In this document: piece after piece, positions 50,377 through 56,581 of the stretch
How positions within the stretch are numbered: position 1 is the stretch's first letter
Layout of the letters: each line of letters begins with the position of its first letter
Assembly: GCA_022759365.1 (NCBI GenBank)
Contig: JAEMPJ010000026.1
Location: 17,401-73,981 of the forward strand
Direction: 5' to 3'
Source: Thermogladius sp.
Lineage (GTDB): Archaea; Thermoproteota; Thermoprotei_A; Sulfolobales; Desulfurococcaceae
Length of the DNA stretch: 56,581 nucleotides
The notes under the pieces: model-generated
Told to the model about the DNA's origin: nothing
The model's input: only the letters and a program-made list of their open reading frames with translations
The model's database searches: none
Translations under genes and position numbers: made by a program

Positions 50377-52290
50377 CTAGAGGGTTCTCAGCCTGGGTTC
50401 AACCATCTTCTCAATAGCTAGCCCCACTAGGACGAAAGCAAGGCTTGTAATCGATATTAGGAGTCCCGGCGGTACAATCCACCACCAGACATCATATCTA
50501 TTGGAGTCTCTCGCCCTACTCAACACTGCACCCCAGGTCGGGTAACCCGACCTGATCCCTAAGACGCTTAAGCCTGCCTCAGTGAGGATGGCAGATGGGA
50601 CTGAGAACACCATTGAGGCTACGCCGTAGGCAGCTACCTGGGGTAGTATGTGCTTCATTATCACCCTGTTGTTGCTTGCGCCTAGTGCAAGGGCCGCCTC
50701 AATGTACGGCTCCTCCTTTATGCTCAGCGTCATCGTCCTAACCGTTATGGCGAGACCGCCCCAGCCGAAGACTATCAGGACGACGATTATTGTCATGAGG
50801 ATCATGAACGGGTTGTTAACGAACACTAGCTCCGCTATCTGGCCCAGCAGTATCAGGATTGGAAGCAAGGGTATGTTCCCGATGACGTCTACAGTCCTCT
50901 GTATGGCCTCGTCAACGTACCCGCCGTAGTAGCCGCTTATAACCCCGAGCACCAGGCCTATGAGCGTTGTAGCGATAGCCGCTGTCAAGCCGATCGCCAT
51001 CGCGACCGGGAAACCATAGTATAGTATGACAGCTAAGTCCCTACCGATATCGTCTGTCCCCAACAAACCGTAGGCGGACCCCTTGAAAATTATCCTCACG
51101 GAACTTACTGGTAGCCCGGGTAGCCGTGTTAGAGGTGCTTCCGTAGAATACGACACTATCACCTGGGCTACGTAGCTACCCGTCAGTGGCTGAGTCTGGA
51201 TGTCGATGTTGTAGTATTTTGTCGTCGTCTCGAGATCGCTTATGATTTTCGAGAGCGAGCTCATAGATGAAGATAGAGTGGTGGACTGGTTTGCTGAAAA
51301 CGTGTTGTAGGCAATAGACATAGCGTAGGCCTGGGTGAGGTTCCCTAGAGCGGAGTAGAGGTAGGGTATCATACCTGAGGGTGTCCTAGCGTTTAAGGCT
51401 GCCTGGAGACTGCTTAGAGCGTTGCTTAAACCCGGTTTAACCGCGTTTGCGCCCGGCGCGGTCTCGGGGAGGCTCTTCAGCACTGAGTCGACCTGCTGGT
51501 AGATAGGGGTTATATCCGAGGATATGTTTCCTAGGGAGACTTTTATCACTAGTTTTCCGAATATGTAATATTGTGGGAAGCTCCTCATCAATGTAACAAT
51601 TTCATTCATGATGCCAAGCCTAACCACGGAGAGGAGGGTAGTATTACTGCCCACCACCTCAGCTAGCTGGGTTTCATTGATGTACCTGGCTCCTAAGGCC
51701 TGACCAACCCCGCCATAGTTCGTTAAACTGAGCTTTACATCCATCCTAGTATACCAGCCCGATACGTTTGATATAGTCGGCGACGTGGTTGCCAGGGTTA
51801 GGGTTAGGTTGTCTGGCCTAATGAGTATAAATGTTATAGTCGGGGAGATCACCTTCACAGTGTTATTTGCCTGGATGCTGAAGATTGCCGCACCCAGGAC
51901 TTTAGCAGTGACGTCCTGGGGGTACTGGGGCTGGGTGAGCTCGTATTTCGCTGTGTAGTTGTAGTACATGAACCCAGCCTGCTCACCCGACGATACAGGC
52001 TTCGTTAAAGCGCTCACGCTCTGAGGTGCCACAGGCTGGCCGAGGTAGCTCACCCACTCCGGGGGAACCAGCATCGGGTTTTCATCCCAGTAGGCGGGGC
52101 TCTCCCACATTGCCAGCAGGTTAGACGGCATTGTGACGGTCGCCGCAACCGATACGCCTACCAGGAGGATGAGCAGGATGAGGCCTACCTTGCCTGTACC
52201 GTAGCTCCAGATCTCCTTGAGGCCATCCCAAAGGGGTCTGATATATCTCTGCGAGATAGTTTTTGACATTGAGACCTGCCTGGAGGCCAT
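50377..52290 (-). CDS. Peptide ABC transporter permease (DppC type) with a large extracytoplasmic insert
   Basis: About 637 residues against about 300 for DppC. Helix 1 (about residues 36-56) is followed by some 350 residues of extracytoplasmic sequence, then the normal GTDDIGRDLAVILYYG and five more helices (EAA loop with EEPYIEAALALGASNNRVI, and TEAGLSVLGIRSGYPTWG). The insert has many NxS/T sequons (for example NYT, NNT, NLT, NVS, NET, NTT, NIS) and a helical, Ser/Thr-rich region. ATG at 52290 has GAGGTGG 5 nt upstream; a GTG at 52299 is possible. Stop-to-start with the DppB-type gene, so co-transcribed. ATPases are missing from this unit. Confidence 0.88.
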   Translation of the reverse strand: MASRQVSMSKTISQRYIRPLWDGLKEIWSYGTGKVGLILLILLVGVSVAATVTMPSNLLAMWESPAYWDENPMLVPPEWVSYLGQPVAPQSVSALTKPVSSGEQAGFMYYNYTAKYELTQPQYPQDVTAKVLGAAIFSIQANNTVKVISPTITFILIRPDNLTLTLATTSPTISNVSGWYTRMDVKLSLTNYGGVGQALGARYINETQLAEVVGSNTTLLSVVRLGIMNEIVTLMRSFPQYYIFGKLVIKVSLGNISSDITPIYQQVDSVLKSLPETAPGANAVKPGLSNALSSLQAALNARTPSGMIPYLYSALGNLTQAYAMSIAYNTFSANQSTTLSSSMSSLSKIISDLETTTKYYNIDIQTQPLTGSYVAQVIVSYSTEAPLTRLPGLPVSSVRIIFKGSAYGLLGTDDIGRDLAVILYYGFPVAMAIGLTAAIATTLIGLVLGVISGYYGGYVDEAIQRTVDVIGNIPLLPILILLGQIAELVFVNNPFMILMTIIVVLIVFGWGGLAITVRTMTLSIKEEPYIEAALALGASNNRVIMKHILPQVAAYGVASMVFSVPSAILTEAGLSVLGIRSGYPTWGAVLSRARDSNRYDVWWWIVPPGLLISITSLAFVLVGLAIEKMVEPRLRTL

Positions 52291-52301
52291 CCACACCACC
52301 T

Positions 52302-53405
52302 CTACCTGTACCTAACTCTTGGGTCAAGGTAGATGTATAGGATCTCCAGGATCAACCTCGCCAGGATATATACTAGAACCAGGATGAAGAACACGCCCAT
52401 GACGGTATTAACATCGCCGGTTGTAATAGCCGCGTATGTTAGAGTACCCATCCCGGGCCAGTCGAAGATAGACTCGGTGATTATTAGGCCGCCTAGGGAT
52501 CCTGCTAGGGCTAGTATAACGTATGTTACTATAGGCGGCGCCATCACTCTCACAATGTACTTCCTCGCTATATCTTTCTCCGGCAACCCCTTGGCTTTGG
52601 CGACCACCACGTAGTCCTCTCTAACAATCCTCAGCACCATGGCTCTAATAGAGTACAGCCAGGTGCTTAGAAAGGCTATGACAAGCGTTATCACTGGGAG
52701 AGTAGCATACCAGGCTATGTACGCCGTGTTAACCAATGGGTTGTCCCAGTAGCTGTTTATATAGGTCATTAGAGCCCTGTAGTTCGTTGGGAAAATCCTC
52801 ATCGTGTACCCGAAAACCGAGAGAAATATCATGGCAAGCCACCAAACTGGTACAGCGTTGAATAAAGCCGCGTAGCTCACGATCACCTTATCCCAGACCG
52901 AGCCATGCTTATATGCTATACGGGGTGCTAGAGGCAGGGCGATGACGGCGCAGATTGCCTCGGCGAGCGTCGCCATTAGTATTGTCCTGGGTAGAACCCC
53001 TGCTATAACTGTGATAACGGGCTGGGGCGGGAGTTTACCCACTAAAGCCGTTATACCCTCCTGGTTAGTGTACCCGAAGTCGAATTTGAGGCTGTTGAAC
53101 ACGAGCTTCCACATCCTAATGTAAGGCGGGACAGGGTTGCCGTTCGCGTCTATTAAACCATAATACTCCTCCCAGTAAAAGGTCATCTGGTTCTTGTAGT
53201 TCTGGATATCTGCTGGTGTTGCCCCGGGGTGTGTTCTGATAAATGCCTGTATATCCGCCTGGACATTTTGTATAACAAGAGCCTGGTATATCTTCTGCGC
53301 GAAGCCTGTTCCCTCCAGTATTACTGCTGTCAGTATCACTATGAGGATGAACGCTATAGTCAGCAATATAGCCCTCCTCACTATAACTCTTCCAGCACCC
53401 GGCAT
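52302..53405 (-). CDS. Peptide ABC transporter permease (DppB type)
   Basis: 367 residues. N-terminal helix, a ~100-residue external segment (ALVIQNVQADIQAFIRTHPG, then FYWEEYYGLIDANGNPVPP), then helices with the EAA-type loop VLRIVREDYVVVAKAKGLPEKDIARKY and a terminal FDWPGMGTLTYAAITTGD. The region before helix 2 is longer than in ordinary DppB, matching the trend in its partner. Own TATA box and GAGGT ribosome binding site. Function as the second half of the translocation pore. Confidence 0.9.
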   Translation of the reverse strand: MPGAGRVIVRRAILLTIAFILIVILTAVILEGTGFAQKIYQALVIQNVQADIQAFIRTHPGATPADIQNYKNQMTFYWEEYYGLIDANGNPVPPYIRMWKLVFNSLKFDFGYTNQEGITALVGKLPPQPVITVIAGVLPRTILMATLAEAICAVIALPLAPRIAYKHGSVWDKVIVSYAALFNAVPVWWLAMIFLSVFGYTMRIFPTNYRALMTYINSYWDNPLVNTAYIAWYATLPVITLVIAFLSTWLYSIRAMVLRIVREDYVVVAKAKGLPEKDIARKYIVRVMAPPIVTYVILALAGSLGGLIITESIFDWPGMGTLTYAAITTGDVNTVMGVFFILVLVYILARLILEILYIYLDPRVRYR

Positions 53406-53448
53406 CTCAACTCAACCTCACACCGTTTAATATAGGGATTTGGTAGGA

Positions 53449-53460
53449 GTATTTATACGT
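53449..53460 (-). promoter_or_regulatory. TATA box before the DppB-type gene
   Basis: Minus-strand ACGTATAAATAC sits about 45 bp upstream of the ATG at 53405. The permease pair can thus be transcribed separately from the binding protein, whose 3' end has T-rich terminator-like sequence at about 53500-53515. Confidence 0.55.
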
Positions 53461-53530
53461 ATTCCCTAGGTGGGAGAGTATCTACGTGGGTTAAAAAATA
53501 TATTTTATAATAATTTTGAGAGCCAGGCCT

Positions 53531-56524
53531 CTACTTCTTTCTAACTAGTGCGATTCCTCCCAATATTAGGGTTATTACTACGAGGCCTAGTGTAGCGTAC
53601 ACCAGGTTTTGCAACGTTGACACCTGGCTCTTCAAAGCCTCCACGTCGCTGGATGTTGCGACACCCTGCAACGTGGTCTGGACGCTCGCCAGCGTGCTCT
53701 TAATTGACGATACGTCGCTTGACAGCGAGGATAGTTGGTTGCTAGTCGAGCTCTGGAAGTTCGCTAGCGAGCTTTGAGTCGCATTAGCAATATCGGCTAG
53801 GCCTTCTAGAATAGATGCCACACTCTGGATCTGCTCTTTGATAAAGCTTGTCAAGGATGTGTTCAACGTGGACATCTGTTGGTTTAGATTGCTTATTTTC
53901 GTGTAGATGTCGTTAATACTCTGGTTGAGTGCGTTTGACAACCTGCTGATAGCCTCCTGGTTCAATGAGTTCATGTATTGTAGTGCCTCAGCTGTTGAAG
54001 CAGTGGCCAGCTCAACCCTCCTCATATCAGGTACAGCAATTACATCAGAGTAGGCTAGCAGTATCAAGTAGTATGTTGACTTGTAGTCGAGGTTGGTGGT
54101 GAAGTTCTCTGGGAGGGTTATCTGGAATGCCGTGTCGTTGATCTGCTGGGCGTAGTCTGCCACCAGGATATTGCCGGCTGCATCCTTAATTATGTACTCG
54201 AGGTGTAGTGGCGGAACACCGTTGACGGTTACAGTTATGTTGGCTGGGCTACCGGGGAGTATCTTGTCTGGGATAACCGATGAGAGAGTGTACCCTCCGA
54301 TGAGGGTTGTAATCGGCTTCCCGAAGTACCAGTCTCCCTTCTTGAACGGGTATGTTGGATCCCTGAAAGCCTGGTACACTGCCTGCTGGGCGTCCTTATC
54401 GAACTTGACCAACATGAATGGGCCTTGGCTTATCCACGCGTTGCCGTAAGTGTTGATCCAGTTCAGGTCTGCCTGTATCCTCGCGTTCCACTCATCCATT
54501 GTCAGGAAGCCGTCCGCGTAGGCGTTGGCCTTCTGGAACACTGTCTGGTTGTTCAAGTATGTCTGCAAGGTATCTTTAACTAGCGCCACGTGGTCTGGGT
54601 ATACTAGGCTGAACCACTGGTATCCCTTCCTCTGGTATAAGACGAGGTTTGTCTGGTTCCTCTGGTCTAAGGCCAGCTGCCAGGTCACAGTGTGTATTTC
54701 AAGCGGGTTAGCTACACCTGCCGCAGCAGCCATTGATGCGATGTAGTTGGTGTCGAAGAACCAGTAGTCTATGTAGACTATCAACCTCTTGTTCTGCGCG
54801 TCGAATACGAGGCCTTTTATCAAGCTTAGAGTGGGTTGCAGGTTGCTCGCTATCCTCGGCTCCAAACTGCTGTACACGGGGTCGAATGCTATGTCGAACG
54901 AGTAGGCCCACACCGCTGCTACATCAGCCATTGTGATCGTCATACCGTTGTGCCATTTAGTCCCAATCAGCTTGCTGAGGTCGAATATCACCATGCTCGT
55001 AGCCTTCGTCCCATTGGGTACTGGCACCCACTGCTTTGAGTTAACATCCCACATCACAGCGTTGGATGGGACATCCAGTTTACCTGTGGGCCCAGCCGTG
55101 TTAACGATATAGCTGGTTCTGAAGGGTATGGGCTCGCCGTTGAACGGGTGGTTCCATACCATGGGGTCGTATGTGGCGTATAGCTGGTCGAAGTAGTAGA
55201 CGCTCTGGAAGCCACCCCAGTAGTTCCACGCGTCACCAGCTGTGTACACCCATAGGTGGCCTATAGTGAGAGACGACTTGCCAGGAATGAAGGCTTCTCT
55301 AACGTTCCATATGCCTCTCAGCCCAGCACCTAGATCCAGTGTTATACCCTGAACCTGGCTTGTTGTAACCCACGTGTCTAGCCTTGTGGCTATCCATATT
55401 CTAACCGACTCCTGGATTATCATCTCGGTTGCCTGTCTATATAATTGTGTAAACTCGGCTTGGCTTGTGAAGTTACCCATGTATATTCTCGTAGTCAGGT
55501 CATCTATCGTGGAGTTCTGGTAGTTCCAGAAGCTCGGCTCCTGCCAGCCAGGCATGTAGCCGAACCATGGTGCGCCGTACTGCGCTATACTACTAGTATC
55601 CCACTTTGTTACACCTCCCTTACCCCAGCCCTCTGTGTAGATGTGCCACTGGAACTCCATTGGATCTGTACCATAGACGGTGTTGATAGCGTCTGTGAAC
55701 CTCATGGGTAAGATGTTCACGTTGAAGCCGAGGAGCTTCAGGTCTGTGGCGATCATGTTGCCTATATCATACCTTTCATCCTCGATTCTAATAATGAAGT
55801 TTATCGTTATCGGTTTACCGCCGTAGTACCATGTTCCTCCAACTTTTTGTGCACCCACGGCTGTCAGCGCGTTTGTTATAATACTGTCAGCGTAGGAGGG
55901 GTCGTACCTGAACTCATATTTAGCTACTATGTCAGCGATGATAGTGTACGTCGGGTCGTACTGGCTTAGGAAAGTGTACATTGGTACACCGAAGCCCTTG
56001 AGAATCTGGGATACAACGGTATCCCTGTCCACGAGGTAGTTCATAGCCCACCTAACAGCCTTAAACGCAAACGGGTTTATGCTACTCGTGTTGGGGTTGG
56101 CGCCCAACTCGACTATGGTCTGGTTGCCTTGTACACTGAACCCGACTATAGCCGCCAGAGGGACGCCCAGGGCTGCTGCAGCCTGCTTAATATTGAGTGT
56201 ACCATTCAGCGTCACAACCGAGACAGGCGCTGGATTGAGAATCAAGTCCATTAAACCAGCAGGGGCCTGCCATAAAGTCGCGTTGGGGACGCTCTGCTGT
56301 ATCTGCTGCGCCTGTAGAGGCCTCAGAGCATAGTAGTACATGTCTATCTGCCCGCTCCCAATAGCGTCTGGAACCTGCGATAAGTCCACTCTTGTGAATG
56401 TGATCTGGTCGGATGCTGGACCAGGCTGGGTTGCCTGGGCGCTCCCGATATTAGATACTACTGGGATTACAGCTGTTAGAACTACAACTAGTAGGACGAG
56501 AGAGAGTTTTCCAAGCAACTTCAT
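53531..56524 (-). CDS. Peptide-binding protein (SBP family 5) with circularly permuted domain and C-terminal anchored stalk
   Basis: About 997 residues. Signal peptide (MKLLGKLSLVLLVVVLTAVIP...), then SBP family 5 pieces in swapped order: SGQIDMYYY near 57, KAVRWAMNYLVDRDTV near 160, IATDLKLLGFNVNILP near 265 (normally the second half), followed by YDPMVWNHPF near 460, WHNGMTITMADVAAVW near 530, and SQGPFMLVKFD near 705 (normally the first half). Then an Ig-like domain (745-845), a long heptad coiled coil (850-970) and a terminal helix with RKK. Sequons are abundant. ATG at 56524 has AGGTG 6 nt upstream. Forms an importer with the two permeases downstream. Confidence 0.88.
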   Translation of the reverse strand: MKLLGKLSLVLLVVVLTAVIPVVSNIGSAQATQPGPASDQITFTRVDLSQVPDAIGSGQIDMYYYALRPLQAQQIQQSVPNATLWQAPAGLMDLILNPAPVSVVTLNGTLNIKQAAAALGVPLAAIVGFSVQGNQTIVELGANPNTSSINPFAFKAVRWAMNYLVDRDTVVSQILKGFGVPMYTFLSQYDPTYTIIADIVAKYEFRYDPSYADSIITNALTAVGAQKVGGTWYYGGKPITINFIIRIEDERYDIGNMIATDLKLLGFNVNILPMRFTDAINTVYGTDPMEFQWHIYTEGWGKGGVTKWDTSSIAQYGAPWFGYMPGWQEPSFWNYQNSTIDDLTTRIYMGNFTSQAEFTQLYRQATEMIIQESVRIWIATRLDTWVTTSQVQGITLDLGAGLRGIWNVREAFIPGKSSLTIGHLWVYTAGDAWNYWGGFQSVYYFDQLYATYDPMVWNHPFNGEPIPFRTSYIVNTAGPTGKLDVPSNAVMWDVNSKQWVPVPNGTKATSMVIFDLSKLIGTKWHNGMTITMADVAAVWAYSFDIAFDPVYSSLEPRIASNLQPTLSLIKGLVFDAQNKRLIVYIDYWFFDTNYIASMAAAAGVANPLEIHTVTWQLALDQRNQTNLVLYQRKGYQWFSLVYPDHVALVKDTLQTYLNNQTVFQKANAYADGFLTMDEWNARIQADLNWINTYGNAWISQGPFMLVKFDKDAQQAVYQAFRDPTYPFKKGDWYFGKPITTLIGGYTLSSVIPDKILPGSPANITVTVNGVPPLHLEYIIKDAAGNILVADYAQQINDTAFQITLPENFTTNLDYKSTYYLILLAYSDVIAVPDMRRVELATASTAEALQYMNSLNQEAISRLSNALNQSINDIYTKISNLNQQMSTLNTSLTSFIKEQIQSVASILEGLADIANATQSSLANFQSSTSNQLSSLSSDVSSIKSTLASVQTTLQGVATSSDVEALKSQVSTLQNLVYATLGLVVITLILGGIALVRKK

Positions 56525-56555
56525 GTACTGCACCTAGGTTATTGAAGTATGCCTT

Positions 56556-56569
56556 GACTATATAAATGT
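56556..56569 (-). promoter_or_regulatory. TATA box of the binding-protein gene
   Basis: On the minus strand ACATTTATATAGTC predicts a start near 56537, leaving a short leader with the AGGTG ribosome binding site. This is the first gene of its unit, so any ATPase genes lie elsewhere or in a divergent unit beyond the window. Confidence 0.65.
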
Positions 56570-56581
56570 TTCCACATAAGT

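Noticed and set aside
53531-56524. The 1000-residue binding protein as a fusion of two binding proteins
   Set aside because: Each family motif appears once only, so a permuted single domain with extensions explains it better.
1-56581. CRISPR arrays, insertion sequences, prophage or integrated plasmid genes
   Set aside because: No spaced repeats, transposase, integrase, terminal repeats or attachment-site duplications were seen, and base composition and gene style look even.

Overview
The window looks like chromosome of a hyperthermophilic crenarchaeon (Thermoproteota), most likely a member of the Desulfurococcaceae (Desulfurococcus / Thermosphaera / Thermogladius type). The reasons are a Cren7 chromatin protein, an ESCRT-III (CdvB-type) division protein, Hel308, an AglB oligosaccharyltransferase, a split archaeal-type PheRS, a type II archaeal GAPDH, TATA boxes about 26 bp upstream of starts, several likely leaderless genes, GGTG/GAGGTG ribosome binding sites, frequent GTG/TTG starts and T-tract terminators. 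The genus call is inference. I see no CRISPR array, insertion sequence, prophage or tRNA/rRNA gene. No gap between genes exceeds about 300 bp; the larger gaps are described in the feature list.

Layout. 1-13.3 kb: MFS transporter, class II HMG-CoA reductase, Hel308, a MoeA with a C-terminal periplasmic-binding-like domain, two unknown genes, a small conserved archaeal protein, a nitrilase-family hydrolase, mevalonate kinase divergent from an Mrp/NBP35 ATPase, an unknown two-domain protein and a CdvB paralogue. 13.4-26.4 kb: AglB, ornithine carbamoyltransferase, a DUF711 protein, a YgeW-like carbamoyltransferase, an EndoIII-like FeS DNA glycosylase with a radical SAM partner, carbamate kinase, a DMT permease, an SsnA-like amidohydrolase, Cren7 and a PreA-like flavoprotein. 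26.5-31.6 kb: pgk-gap-usp, then a beta-hydroxyacid dehydrogenase and a short phosphorylase-like enzyme. 31.6-38.8 kb: an M28/DUF4910 peptidase with pheT, facing pheS with an RNA m5C methyltransferase and a radical SAM gene. 38.9-44.2 kb: a complete five-gene oligopeptide ABC operon. 44.3-50.3 kb: a second YgeW-like carbamoyltransferase, an SLC13-type carrier, a DUF131 pair, TtuA-type tRNA thiolase, a GT2 glycosyltransferase and a small membrane protein. 50.4-56.5 kb: a second peptide ABC system with an unusual 1000-residue binding protein and a permease with a very large external insert, but no ATPases.

How it fits together. The organism appears to be a peptide/nucleobase fermenter. Two oligopeptide importers and a peptidase supply amino acids. 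A true OTC, two YgeW-like carbamoyltransferases, carbamate kinase, an SsnA-like amidohydrolase and a PreA-like flavoprotein could together turn ureido compounds or nucleobases into carbamoyl phosphate and then ATP. Several of these are single-gene units with their own promoter, strong RBS and T-tract terminator. The parts resemble those of the E. coli ygeW-yqeA-ssnA locus, here dispersed; this is the best candidate for an undescribed metabolic system in the window.

The most specific unannotated items are two C/D box guide RNAs, each 49 nt from C box to D box and each with a TATA element ending about 26 bp before the C box. One (10057-10105, minus) has a guide matching the crenarchaeal 16S segment around U52 and looks like the homologue of Sulfolobus sR1. 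The other (50306-50354, plus) has two 12-nt guides that fit two nearby sites in domain IV of 23S rRNA. These target matches are from memory and need checking against the genome's own rRNA.
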